Notes under the pieces: model-generated
Databases searched by the model: none
What the model saw: the letters and a program-made list of their open reading frames with translations, nothing else
What the model was told of the DNA's origin: nothing
Position numbers and translations under genes: made by a program
Assembly (NCBI GenBank): GCA_036501425.1
Contig: DASYAI010000021.1
Coordinates: forward strand, 1 to 64,000
DNA from: DATKRB01 sp036501425
GTDB taxonomy: Bacteria > Actinomycetota > Acidimicrobiia > Acidimicrobiales > RAAP-2
Direction of reading: 5' to 3'
Length of the DNA: 64,000 nucleotides
Part shown: positions 6,858 through 15,600 of the stretch, one piece after another
How positions within the stretch are numbered: position 1 is the stretch's first letter
Layout of the letters: every line of letters begins with the position of its first letter

Positions 6858-7946
6858 ATGCCACGCACCATCTGGACGGGCTCGCTGACCTTCGGATTGG
6901 TCACCATCCCGGTCGGTCTCTATCCGGCCACGACGGACAAGGCGATCCATTTCAACCAGTTCGAGGAAGGGACCTCGGACCGGATCCGCTACAAGAAGGT
7001 CAACGAGCGGACCGGCCAGGAGGTGGAGAGCGCCCGGATCGTGCGGGGGGTCGACCTCGGCGGCGGGGAGTACGTCGTGCTGAGCGACGAGGAGCTGGCG
7101 GAGGCCGAGCCGAAACGGTCGCGCACGGTCGAGATCACCGACTTCGTCGAGCTGGAGGACATCGACCCGGTGTACTTCCGGACCACCTATTACCTGGCCC
7201 CCCACGACGAGGCTGCCGCCAAGCCATACGCCCTGTTGCAGCGGGCGATGCAGAAGGCGGGCCGGGTGGCCATCGCCACGTTGGTGATGCGCAACAAGGA
7301 GTACCTGGTGGCCATCCGGCCCCAGGGCGCGGCGCTGACCCTCGAGACGATGTTCTTCGCCGACGAGGTGCGGTCCGCCGAGCGGGAGCTGCCCTACCTG
7401 TCGGGGGTGGCCGAGCCGTCGGAGCGCGAGGTGGAGCTGGCCTCCGTGCTGGTCGACGCGATGAAGGGCGAGTGGGAGCCTGAGCGCTACCACGACACCC
7501 ACCGCGAGCGGGTGGACGAGCTGGTCGAGGAGAAGCGCCAGGGCCGAGAGATCGTCCACGAGCCCGCCCCCGCGGCCGCCGGCCGGGTCGTGGACCTGAT
7601 GGAGGCGCTCCAAGCGAGCGTGGCGGCCGCGGCGGGCCGGAGCTCGGCGCCGGAGGCCGAGCCGGCGCCGGCGCGGCGGCCGGTCAAGGCGGCCTCGGCC
7701 GGCACCGCACGTCGCGCGCAGGCGCCCGCCCCGGTACGACGGGGTGGTGGCGCCACACGGGGCCAACCGGCCGAGGCCTCGCAGGGCGACGGGGCCGACG
7801 GCGCCGACGAGGCCAAGGGGAGATCGTCGGCCCGCCGAACCCGGCAGGCCGCCAAGGCGGCTCCGGCCGCCGGGTCGCGGGATGCTCCCAAGGCCAAAAA
7901 GGCAGCCAAGCGGCCCGCCGCGGCGCGCCTGCGCGAGGTTTCCTGA
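6858..7946 (+). CDS. ku: Ku protein of bacterial non-homologous end joining
   Basis: A 362-residue homolog of bacterial Ku, which forms a ring on DNA double-strand ends and recruits ligase LigD. It starts with the typical PRTIWTGSLTFGLVTIPVGL, and the Ku core (to ~residue 255) includes TTYYLAPHDEAAAKPYALL and LVDAMKGEWEPERYHD. Residues ~265-362 form a long tail rich in Ala, Arg and Lys, ending in repeated KKAAKRPAA-type motifs. Such basic tails in other bacterial Ku proteins increase DNA binding and bridging. No ligD is present in the window, so the ligase must be elsewhere. A TAAAGAT hexamer-like box (6845-6851) lies 6 nt before the ATG. Confidence 0.93.
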   Translation: MPRTIWTGSLTFGLVTIPVGLYPATTDKAIHFNQFEEGTSDRIRYKKVNERTGQEVESARIVRGVDLGGGEYVVLSDEELAEAEPKRSRTVEITDFVELEDIDPVYFRTTYYLAPHDEAAAKPYALLQRAMQKAGRVAIATLVMRNKEYLVAIRPQGAALTLETMFFADEVRSAERELPYLSGVAEPSEREVELASVLVDAMKGEWEPERYHDTHRERVDELVEEKRQGREIVHEPAPAAAGRVVDLMEALQASVAAAAGRSSAPEAEPAPARRPVKAASAGTARRAQAPAPVRRGGGATRGQPAEASQGDGADGADEAKGRSSARRTRQAAKAAPAAGSRDAPKAKKAAKRPAAARLREVS

Positions 7947-8109
7947 GACTCCCTCGGGCAGGATTCCCGGCGGGGGAGACGGCCCGCCGGTCGCCGGCTA
8001 TCTGAAGGCTCACCCCCTCCTCGCGCCGCGTGCCTGACCGGCGCGCCGGCTTCACCGATTCTGCAACCGGCGGGCAACCGGCTCTGACCACTCGGCTCTT
8101 ACCATCACC

Positions 8110-8150
8110 AGCGCCGTTCGAGATCCAAGGCGAATTTGAGCGCCGTTCGA
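8110..8150 (+). repeat. 12-bp direct repeat upstream of the whiB-like gene
   Basis: AGCGCCGTTCGA occurs at 8110-8121 and again at 8139-8150, 29 bp apart from start to start, 58 bp before the GTG of the WhiB-family gene. Two exact copies in the upstream region could be binding sites of a regulator. Most of the 261-bp gap 7947-8207 shows nothing else. Confidence 0.4.
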
Positions 8151-8207
8151 AGGGTTTCGGCGGAAGACCCGGTTGTCAAACGCCCTCAGTCGAGGTCGAG
8201 GTGAGGA

Positions 8208-8543
8208 GTGGAGCTGATGGAGACGTTGGAGAGCACGCAAACGGCGGAGGACCCGTCGGTCCTCAGCCGATGGCTCATGATGCCGGACGCCCCCGAGCTG
8301 CCGACGTTGGCCGACTTCGTGCAGCGCCCCGCTTGGATGGACTCAGCCGCTTGCCGTGGTGAGCCGTCGCACTTGTTCTTCCCCCGCAACGAGGGGGTGT
8401 CCGAGGAGGCGCTGTCCTTCTGCCGCCCGTGTCCGGTCCGCCGTGAGTGCCTCGACCACGCGATGGCCCACCCCGGGTTGCGCGGTTGCTGGGGCGGCAC
8501 GAGCGAGCGTCAGCGGATCCGGTTGCGCCGGATGGTCGGCTGA
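8208..8543 (+). CDS. WhiB-family iron-sulfur transcription factor
   Basis: A 111-residue Wbl protein with four conserved cysteines binding a [4Fe-4S] cluster. The first is in DSAACRGEPSHLFFP; the others are in FCRPCPVRRECLDHA (CxxC plus CxxxxxC spacing). The C-terminal half has the GCWGGTSERQRIRLRR signature (G[VI]WGG turn plus basic tail), which contacts DNA or sigma factor. Wbl proteins are found only in Actinobacteriota and their phages. GTG 8208 is preceded by GGTGAGG; the ATG at 8217 is an alternative. A long N-terminal acidic segment precedes the first Cys. The gene is monocistronic as far as can be seen, with hairpins downstream. Which Wbl subfamily it belongs to cannot be decided from sequence alone. 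Confidence 0.92.
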   Translation: MELMETLESTQTAEDPSVLSRWLMMPDAPELPTLADFVQRPAWMDSAACRGEPSHLFFPRNEGVSEEALSFCRPCPVRRECLDHAMAHPGLRGCWGGTSERQRIRLRRMVG

Positions 8544-8604
8544 GGTCGGCGGCTTTACCCAACAGGGGACTAGTAATCGCGTGACGAAAGGATTAACTTG
8601 TCGA

Positions 8605-8630
8605 CGCGGGTCCGTTCCCGCGAGGGGGTT
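8605..8630 (+). terminator. GC-rich hairpin followed by TTTT, downstream of the whiB-like gene
   Basis: CGCGGG (8605-8610) and CCCGCG (8617-8622) form a 6-bp stem with a 6-nt loop, followed by AGGGGGTTTT. It lies 62 bp after the whiB-like stop codon. The T run is short and not adjacent to the stem, so termination is plausible but unproven. Confidence 0.35.
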
Positions 8631-8663
8631 TTCCGGCCAGGGGGGTCCGGAGAACGGGAACGG

Positions 8664-8696
8664 AACAACACCGAACCAACGAGGTTCGGTGTTGTT
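8664..8696 (+). terminator. Perfect 14-bp hairpin downstream of the whiB-like gene
   Basis: AACAACACCGAACC (8664-8677) is exactly reverse-complementary to 8683-8696, with the loop AACGA. It is followed by GTGCCC rather than a T run. A perfect 14-bp, only moderately GC-rich stem is striking in this GC-rich sequence and is the strongest hairpin in the window. It could act as a bidirectional terminator or RNA stabiliser for the whiB-like transcript, or as a binding site for a dimeric protein. Confidence 0.55.
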
Positions 8697-8812
8697 GTGC
8701 CCGGCTCGTCCCGCTTCTGGGACATCGGCGCGCCCAGTTGACCGCGGACGGCGACCGGTGCGGCCACCGGGTGTCCCGCTGCTCGGAGCGGACCGCATGC
8801 CGGCCGATCACC

Positions 8813-9049
8813 ATGGCCTCTGAGCTGCGAGTTCACCAGACGGGGGCGCTCCGGCTGCCCCCGTCCGCGTGCTTCGCCACGGTCACGACCCACGGCCGGC
8901 GCCAGCCGTGCGCCGGTACCGTCGTCTGGCACGGCCTCGTCCAGACCGTGCACGGCCAGCGTTGGCGGGCCGGAGCGTGCGACGTGCATCGAGCCGGGCT
9001 GATCGATCGGTGCCCGTCGGGCGCGACCGACCTACGTCTCCTCTCCTGA
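8813..9049 (+). CDS. Hypothetical Cys/His-containing small protein
   Basis: From ATG 8813 the frame encodes 78 residues; a TTG at 8738 would add 25 more. The sequence has cysteines spread as SACFA, QPCAG, GACDV and DRCPS, with several histidines in VVWHGLVQTVHGQRWRAGAC. This arrangement could bind zinc. Third codon positions are strongly G/C, but the opposite strand is open too, and no ribosome binding site is obvious. I do not recognise a family. Without this gene, 8544-9318 would be a 775-bp gap containing only the hairpins and repeats noted separately. Confidence 0.35.
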   Translation: MASELRVHQTGALRLPPSACFATVTTHGRRQPCAGTVVWHGLVQTVHGQRWRAGACDVHRAGLIDRCPSGATDLRLLS

Positions 9050-9080
9050 CCAGGGGATTGCCATCCTGACCAGGGGATTG
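9044..9080 (+). repeat. Two tandem copies of a 17-bp direct repeat, 20-bp period
   Basis: TCCTGACCAGGGGATTG is present at 9044-9060 and 9064-9080. The 20-bp spacing is close to two helical turns, so both copies face the same side of DNA, a typical arrangement for a regulator site. The first copy contains the stop codon of the small ORF ending at 9049. The repeats are 239 bp upstream of the htrA-like start. Confidence 0.5.
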
Positions 9081-9318
9081 TTCTGCTCCTGGCCAAGTGG
9101 GTATCGATCTTCGGTCGAGCCGGCTGACCCGGCCCGGTGCAGGCTGTCCGGCCACGCCCCGCAGGCCGTCCGGCCGCGCCGCAGGCGGCTACGGGGCGCC
9201 GACTATTAGCCGCCTCGTAGCGGGAATTGACGAAATCCTTAGGCGGATGCGGTCTACTGGTGGTGAGAACGAGCGGTAGCCGGGGCTCGGTTGCCCCGAT
9301 GTGGACTCGAGGACGGAC

Positions 9319-10755
9319 ATGACTGACATCTCCCAACCGCCGGGTGCGGCAGCCGATGCCCCGGCGGACCCCACCGAGCCGACCGGTCCCACCTTCTCGG
9401 CGCCCGAGCCGGGCCAGGCGGGTGGCGCGGGGGGCTCGTGGCGCCCCCCCGGCGAGGGCGGAGGGGGACCGTACGGGTCGGCCGGACCGCCGACGTGGGG
9501 TCCGTCGGGGCCCTTCGGAACGGGGGTGTGGGCGCCTCCGGCGTCCCGCCCCCATCGGCGGGGCCTGCGCGGCGCACTGGGTGCGGGGGGAGTGGCACTG
9601 GCCGTCCTGGCCGGGGTGGGGATCGGTTACGCGGTCTGGCAGCCGGGCACGACCCCGGCCTCGTCGTCGGGTGGCGGGCATTCGACGCCACCGTCCTTCT
9701 CGGTGCCCAGCCAGCCGGGCTCCGGGTTCGGGGGCGGCTCGGGGAACCTCGGACCCGGCAACTTCGGTCAAGGGCAGGGCCAGGGGAACGGGAGCAGCGG
9801 CGCGACCAGCCCGGCGGCGAGCGCCGCCGCAGCCAAGGTCGACCCGGGGCTGGTCGACGTGAACACCACCCTCGGCTACAGCGGGGGACAGGCCGCTGGC
9901 ACCGGTCAGGTGGTGAGCTCGGACGGATTGGTGCTCACCAACAACCATGTGATCGAGGGTGCGACCGCGATCGAGGTGACCGACATCGGCAACGGCAGCA
10001 CCTACAGCGCGTCGGTCGTCGGGTACGACTCCTCCGTCGACGTGGCAGTGATCCAGCTGAAGAATGCCTCCGGGCTCAAGACGGTGCCGCTGGGTGACTC
10101 GTCGTCGGTGTCGGTGAACGACACGGTCTTCGGCATCGGCAACGCCGGCGGTGTCGGCGGGACGCCGAGCGTGGCCCAGGGCACGGTCACCGCGCTCAAC
10201 CAGTCGATCACGGCGAGCGACGACTTCGGCGGCGGCTCCGAGCAGCTGTCCGGCCTCATCCAGACCAATGCGCCGATCCAGCCCGGGGACTCGGGCGGCC
10301 CTCTGGTCGACACGTCGGGCAAGGTGGTCGGCATCGACACGGCCGCGTCGAGCGGGTTCTCGTTCCAGTCCAGCGCCACAGCCGGGTTCGCCATTCCGAT
10401 CAACGCCGCCCTGAGCACCGCCAAGCAGATCGAGAACGGCCAGGGCTCGGCCTCGGTGCACATCGGGGCGACGGCCTTTCTGGGCGTCAAGGTCTCGAGC
10501 GCAGGGGGCTCCTCCAGCACGACCACGGGGGCGGCGGTGGTGGGAACCGAACCGGGGACGCCGGCTGCGACCGCCGGGCTCGAATCGGGCGACGTGATCA
10601 CCTCGCTCGGGGGCAAGGCGGTGACCTCGGCCCAGAGCTTGACCACCAACCTGGTGACGCACCATCCGGGGGACCAGGTGAGTGTCCAGTGGGTCGACGC
10701 GAGCGGCCAGCAGCACTCTGCCACCGTCCAGCTGGCGAGCGGCCCGCCCCAGTAG
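9319..10755 (+). CDS. Membrane-anchored HtrA/DegP-type serine protease with PDZ domain
   Basis: A 478-residue protein. A Pro/Gly-rich cytoplasmic N-terminus (~1-80) is followed by one membrane span (GVALAVLAGVGIGYAVW, ~95-112), a Gly/Ser-rich linker and a trypsin-fold protease domain (~170-375). The catalytic triad is visible: His ~210 in LTNNHVIEG, Asp ~241 in SSVDVAVIQL and Ser ~325 in QPGDSGGPLVD. A PDZ domain (~395-478) with TAGLESGDVITSLGGKAV ends the protein. HtrA proteases degrade or refold damaged envelope proteins and adjust two-component signalling. ATG 9319 was chosen because GAGGA lies 5 nt upstream; GTG 9301 is in frame but poorer. The gene is convergent with the oxidoreductase at 10813. 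Confidence 0.92.
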   Translation: MTDISQPPGAAADAPADPTEPTGPTFSAPEPGQAGGAGGSWRPPGEGGGGPYGSAGPPTWGPSGPFGTGVWAPPASRPHRRGLRGALGAGGVALAVLAGVGIGYAVWQPGTTPASSSGGGHSTPPSFSVPSQPGSGFGGGSGNLGPGNFGQGQGQGNGSSGATSPAASAAAAKVDPGLVDVNTTLGYSGGQAAGTGQVVSSDGLVLTNNHVIEGATAIEVTDIGNGSTYSASVVGYDSSVDVAVIQLKNASGLKTVPLGDSSSVSVNDTVFGIGNAGGVGGTPSVAQGTVTALNQSITASDDFGGGSEQLSGLIQTNAPIQPGDSGGPLVDTSGKVVGIDTAASSGFSFQSSATAGFAIPINAALSTAKQIENGQGSASVHIGATAFLGVKVSSAGGSSSTTTGAAVVGTEPGTPAATAGLESGDVITSLGGKAVTSAQSLTTNLVTHHPGDQVSVQWVDASGQQHSATVQLASGPPQ

Positions 10756-10787
10756 CCGGTGCGCCGGGCCGTGCCGGTGCACCGGTC

Positions 10788-10803
10788 CGGCCCGACCGGG
10801 CCG
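10788..10803. terminator. Short hairpin between convergent genes
   Basis: CGGCCC (10788-10793) and GGGCCG (10798-10803) flank GACC, in the 57-bp gap between the converging htrA-like and oxidoreductase genes. The stem is GC-rich with no T run. It may help both transcripts end, but in this base composition short palindromes are frequent. Confidence 0.25.
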
Positions 10804-10812
10804 TGCCGGGGG

Positions 10813-11727
10813 TCAGGCCAGCCGACGGACGAGCTCGCCCAACAGGTCGATGCCCTCGAAGTCCCGCCGATCCGGGTGCTGGAGGAAGACCCGCTCCACG
10901 CCGGCGGCCCGGTACTGGCCCAAGACGTCGAGGACCTGGTCGAGCGTGCCCGCATGGCAGCGCTCGCGCGGGCCGCGGAACCGCTCCAACGCGTTGGCCA
11001 GCCGGGCCTCGGCGTCGGCGGCGTCGGTACCGGGCACCACCAACGCCATCAACGACAGCCGGAGCGTCGCCGGGTCGCGGTCGGCCGCTTCGCAGGCGGC
11101 GTCCAGACGCGACCGCAGGGCGCGGCACTCGTCGGGGGGCGCAAAAGCGGTGTTGTACTCCTGGGCGAACCGGGCGGCGAGTCCGAGCGAACGCCGCATG
11201 CCCCGGCCGCCCAGGATCAACGGCGGGTGTGGCACCTGGAGCGGCGCCGGTAGGGCGAGCTGGTTCACGAGCGTGAAGTGGGATCCATCGAAGTCGAAGC
11301 GCTCGCTGCCCCAGCTGCGCACCAGCACCTCGACGTACTCGCTGAACCGGTCGTAGCGCGTACCGACGTCGGGGAAGTCGAAGCCGTTCTGCCGGTGCTC
11401 CCCCTCGAACCAACCGGCGCCGACGCCTACTTCTATCCGCCCGCCCGACGCGTGGTCGGCCGTCACGGCCACCCGGGCCAGCTCGCTCGGATGGCGGAAG
11501 GTGGCCGGGGAGACCAGGGTGCCCAGCCGGATGCGCTCGGTCAGTGGGGCGAGCGCGCTCAGGGTCGACCACGCGTCGAGCGCCGGGCCCGGGGCACCGT
11601 GGAACGACGTGTAGTGGTCGGACCGGAAGAGGCCGTCGAGCCCGGCGTTCTCGACCGCCCGGGCCAGGGCCACCCACTCGTCCCAGGTGACGCCCTCTTG
11701 GCCCTCGATCATCAGGCACAGTCGCAT
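10813..11727 (-). CDS. LLM-class F420-dependent oxidoreductase
   Basis: A 304-residue TIM-barrel protein of the bacterial luciferase-like monooxygenase superfamily. It begins MRLCLMIEGQEGVTWDEWV and has GLFRSDHYTSF near the N-terminus, LTERIRLGTLVSPATFRHP, GRIEVGVGAGWFEGEH and the cofactor-side motif HPPLILGGRGMRR. In actinobacteria this subgroup (close to TIGR03560) normally uses cofactor F420 rather than FMN; the substrate is unknown. That F420 is used here is inferred from the family, as no F420 biosynthesis gene is in the window. The gene stands alone upstream of the tRNA-Pro on the same strand, 19 bp before the tRNA sequence begins on the map. Confidence 0.88.
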   Translation of the reverse strand: MRLCLMIEGQEGVTWDEWVALARAVENAGLDGLFRSDHYTSFHGAPGPALDAWSTLSALAPLTERIRLGTLVSPATFRHPSELARVAVTADHASGGRIEVGVGAGWFEGEHRQNGFDFPDVGTRYDRFSEYVEVLVRSWGSERFDFDGSHFTLVNQLALPAPLQVPHPPLILGGRGMRRSLGLAARFAQEYNTAFAPPDECRALRSRLDAACEAADRDPATLRLSLMALVVPGTDAADAEARLANALERFRGPRERCHAGTLDQVLDVLGQYRAAGVERVFLQHPDRRDFEGIDLLGELVRRLA

Positions 11728-11748
11728 GGCGCGGGATCACCCTTCTGG

Positions 11749-11822
11749 TCGGGGAGGGGGGATTCGAACCCCCGGCCTCCTGCCCCCAAAGCAGGCGCGC
11801 TACCGAGCTGCGCCACTCCCCG
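11749..11822 (-). tRNA. tRNA-Pro (anticodon TGG)
   Basis: On the minus strand the acceptor CGGGGAG pairs with CTCCCCG. The anticodon stem CCTGC/GCAGG encloses TTTGGGG, giving anticodon TGG, and the T-arm contains GTTCGAATC. The discriminator is A, and an encoded CCA follows at 11746-11748. It reads CCA/CCG proline codons. The gene lies between the F420 oxidoreductase, on the same strand downstream, and a 347-bp gap. Confidence 0.95.
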
Positions 11823-12169
11823 GAGATTTCCTTCGGTGCACTGGTCTATCGGTCTCGTGGATTACGTGACGGGTTTGAGAGCCGGCCGGCCACCGCAGAG
11901 GCAACCGGCCGGCCTTCGCCCGTTCTGACTCTACGCGCCTCGCGGCCACCTACCCGGCCTCGGGGCGGGACGACCCGGCGGGCCCTGGGGCGCGGCCGGG
12001 CCGGCCGTCGGTCGGCGCGGCGGCGCCGGTGGAGGCGATGGAGGGGGGTGGGGGCGGGGACGCGCGGGCGACTTTCCGCCCGCGGCACGGTCCGATCCTG
12101 GCGCAGGCGCCCGCGTTGACATCACCCCATTTGGCGTAGAAGGGTGTCGATTCCGCCCGTGCGAGGGGA
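11823..12169. other. Non-coding gap with hairpin and candidate promoter
   Basis: This 347-bp gap separates tRNA-Pro (minus) from the ABM-domain gene (plus). GCCGGCCGG (11881-11889) and CCGGCCGGC (11905-11913) can form a 9-bp stem with a 15-nt loop. A perfect -35-like TTGACA is at 12116-12121, with TAGAAG 15 bp later and the start codon at 12170, so a promoter for the ABM gene is likely here. The rest is extremely G/C-rich, and no reading frame in it looks like a protein. Confidence 0.5.
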
Positions 12170-12481
12170 GTGCTGATGCTGGTCGTGGCTGGAACCATCG
12201 ACGTCGATGCGGCCGATCGGGACGCGTTCCTTCAGGGCCGCCGGGCAGCGGTGGCCGCCACGCTCGACGAGCCCGGTTGTCGGGAGTACGCCTTCAGCGC
12301 TGATCTGGTCGATCCGGGGCGGGTGCGCGTGTTCGAGGTCTGGGAGAGCGCCGAGGACCTCGACCGTCATCTCGCTCTGCCGGCGCCGAGGCCGGCGGCG
12401 GGGGCGGCTCCCGCCCCGGGGGTCGTGGCCGCCGAGCTGCTGCGCTACGAGGTCGCCGCGGTCAGTCCGCTCCGGGCCTGA
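12170..12481 (+). CDS. ABM-domain (antibiotic biosynthesis monooxygenase-like) protein
   Basis: A 103-residue single-domain protein with the dimeric ferredoxin-like ABM pattern: VVAGTIDVDAADRDAFLQGR, LDEPGCREYAFSADLVDPGR and VRVFEVWESAEDLDRHLA. ABM proteins include small quinone-forming oxygenases (YgiN type) and haem-degrading enzymes. No cofactor-specific residue singles out a reaction here. Expected length is 95-110, so it is complete. GTG 12170 or ATG 12176 can start it; GAGGGGA lies just upstream, which favours the ATG by spacing. The following 168 bp (12482-12649) contain nothing I can assign. Confidence 0.8.
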   Translation: MLMLVVAGTIDVDAADRDAFLQGRRAAVAATLDEPGCREYAFSADLVDPGRVRVFEVWESAEDLDRHLALPAPRPAAGAAPAPGVVAAELLRYEVAAVSPLRA

Positions 12482-12649
12482 GGTCGCGGTGGCGTCCTCC
12501 GGCGTGACCCGGGGACGTGGCTCATCGTCAACCTGAGGTCGAGGTAGGAGCCGGGGGCGCGGTGCCGGGCGTCCGGGCACGGAGACATCGGTCTGCCGTC
12601 ACCACGCGGCCGGGGGGCGCGCCGCCCACTCCCCGGCGCGCAGCGCAGC

Positions 12650-15600
12650 TCAAGGTGCGGATTCGCCGCCCGGTTGCTCGTGTCGGCCCTCGAGCCGACC
12701 GTTCCCGTCGAAGGGGGGGCTGCCCGGGGTGGTCGCGCGGGCCGATGGTCGCATCGGGCTCTGTAGCATCCGCTTGACGTCGTTGGGGAGAAGAGGTGGG
12801 CTGAAGAAGTAGCCCTGGGCGGTGTTGCACCCCCGTTGGAGCAGGACCCGGCTCTGACGTGAGGTCTCGACCCCCTCGGCGACGCAGTCGAGGCCGAGGC
12901 GCTCGGCCAGCCCGATGATGGCCAAGGCGAGGGAGCTCAGCTCGTCGGGCGGTCCCACCAGCTGGACGAACGACCGGTCGATCTTCAGCGTGCTGACCGG
13001 AAAGGCGGCCATCTGCTGGAGCGAGGACGACCCGGTTCCGAAGTCGTCCAGCGAGAACCTGACTCCGAGTTGGCGCAGCTGCTCGGCGGTGCGGTGCATC
13101 ACCCCGTCGCCGTCGGTGGTCACCCGCTCGGTGATCTCCAGCTCCAGCCACTCGGGCGGCACGCCATGGTCGCGCAGCGCGGAGGTGACCGAGTTGACGA
13201 ACCCCGGGTGCAGCAGGTCACGCGCCGAGATGTTCACCGACATGCGCAGGGGTGTCACCCCCTCGTCGGCCCACCGGCGCATCTGGCGGCACGCCTCGCG
13301 CATGACGAAGAGGTCGATGCCCACAATGAGGTCGGTCTCCTCCGCCTGCAGGATGAACGCTGCCGGCTCGAGGACGCCGCGGGTGGGGTGCAGCCACCGC
13401 ACCAGCGCCTCGACCCCGACGACCTGAGTGGTCTGGAGGTCGATGTAGGGCTGGTAAAGGACGAAGAGCTCCTCGCGCTCGAGGGCGTGGCGCAGGTCGG
13501 TGCGGAGCTGGGCGTCGTAGGCCGACAGATTGTCCCCGGCATCGCTGTACATCGTGTAGGTGTTGCGTCCGTTCTCCTTGGAGCGCCGGACGGCGTCGGC
13601 GGCGTGGGAGGCCAGCTCGTCATAGGTGGTCCCGTGCTGGGGGGCGATGGCGATCCCAATGCTGGCCGACGTGAAGACCTCCGCTCCGGCGAGCCGGAAC
13701 GGCTGGCGGAGGGCCTCGAGCAGGCGCTCGGCCATGTCGAGCACGGCAATGCGGTCCGACTGACCGACCAGCAGCACGGTCAGCTCGTCGCCGCCCAGGC
13801 GGGCCACGGTGTCCTGGTCGCGCACGGTGGAGCGAAGGCGTTGAGCGACCTGCCGGAGCAGCTCGTCGCCGGCCTGATGGCCGAGGGCCTCGTTGACCCG
13901 CGAGAGCCGGTCGAGGTCGAGGTGCAGGAGGCTCGACGCCTCGCCGGCCCGGGTGGTCCGGGCCAGCTCCTGCTCGGTCCGGTCGATCAGCAGTCGCCGG
14001 TTGGGCAGCCCGGTCAGGGCGTCGTGCAGAGCCTGGTCCCCGATCTGCTCGACCAGCGAGGCGTTCTGGAAGGCCACCACCGCCTGGTCGGCCAGCGCGG
14101 TCAGGCGATCGCGGAGGTGGCCGTCGCTCCGCAGGTCCACCGGGGGCACGCCAGCGAACTCGGCGCTCACCAGCCCGAGGAACTCGTCCCCCGAGCACAG
14201 TGGCGCCAGCAGGGCCACGTCGGCCCCATGGCGTTCGAGCAGGTCGCCGACGAAGGCGTCCTGGGTCGTGCGGTCCACCACCGCCAGCCCGCGCGAGCCC
14301 ATGAGCGCCCCGATCACCGGCGACCGGTCCAGAGCGTCGGCACCGACCTGGGGCTCGTCCGGACCCGCTCCGCCGGAGGCGTCACGGACGCTGAGCACGA
14401 GGTGCCCCGGGCCGTCGACAGGAGCCGGGCCGTCGCCGGCCGGGAAGCCACCGGCATCCGGTGTCGTCTGGCCGCGGCCCGGTTGGGCGTCCGGCCCGAC
14501 CGAGGCCCGGGCCTCGACCGCCAGGCGCTGCTCGAAGCTGTCCCACAGCAGGACCGACGCGTCGTCGGCGCCGACAACCGCCGGGACCCGTGTCGCAAGG
14601 GCCTGGGCCACCTGGCGCACCGTGGCCAGATCGGCGAGCTGGCGGGCGAACCCCAGGACCGACTCGACGGTGGCCTCGTGGTCCTGGGCCTCGGTCCGCA
14701 CGGCGCTCAGCTCCATCGTCAGAGCGGCGCTGGCGGCGTAGAAGGCCAGCGTCCGGTCGTGACCGGCCGCCGCGGGTGCCGGGTCGGACGACCCGGGCGT
14801 GGTGAACACCCCGAGGCGGCCGAAGACCTGACGAGCCGAGGCCACGTCGACGACCAGGCAACCGGGGCCGACGCCCACGCCGCCATCGGGGACGTCGGGC
14901 ATCTCGAGGAGGGCGGCGCCCAGACGCCTCACCTCCAGGTCGTCGAGGCCGTGGTGGAGGTACCGGAGCGGCTCGCCGGGACCCAGCTTGATCACGAACA
15001 GCGCGGCGCGGGCGTCGAGCGCTCGGGCCGCCCGCCGGGCGATATGCCCCAGCGCGTCGGCCAGGTCGAGCTCACCGACCACGTCGTCGACGGTCTGGTA
15101 GGCCTCGAGCAGCCGTTCGTCCCCGGCCCGCTCGTCCCCGGCCCGCTCGTTCCCGGCCCGCTCGTTCCCGACTCTTTCGTTCTCGAGTCCTTCGTCCCCG
15201 GCCCGGTCGTCACCGTCGGGCCGGAACCGGCCCCCGGGGGCTGCCGGGGCCACCCGGGACTGGGGAGCGGAGGCCGACCCCGGGGCAGCGAAGGCCGAGG
15301 GTGCCACCGCCGGCCCCCGGGGCGGCGGTGGCACCCTCGGTACGTCGCTCCAGCCGAGGTGGTAGTCGCAGAACCGGCCTCCTCGGGCTTGGCACTCGGT
15401 CTCGGCGACGGGGGCCGGAGCGAGCCCGAAGAGGACCGGCACCTGGGACAGCATGCCCTTGGTCAGCTCGCACAGGTAGGGGTGGCGGGGATGGCCGGGC
15501 GGGGCAGCCGAGCGGACGATCGCGTAGTCGCGTCCCACCTCGGTCGGCTCGAACGACGACACGGTGGTGAACGAGTCGGCCGCCAGGGCCAGGCTGCGGA

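Noticed and set aside
6858..8543. Ku and the whiB-like gene as part of a defence island
   Set aside because: Both are ordinary actinobacterial housekeeping genes, separately transcribed, with no defence genes beside them.
15117..15206. Short regular repeats considered as a CRISPR array
   Set aside because: Units are contiguous 15-mers with no spacers and encode a peptide repeat; no cas genes are present. The same holds for the 27-bp units at 46964-47044.
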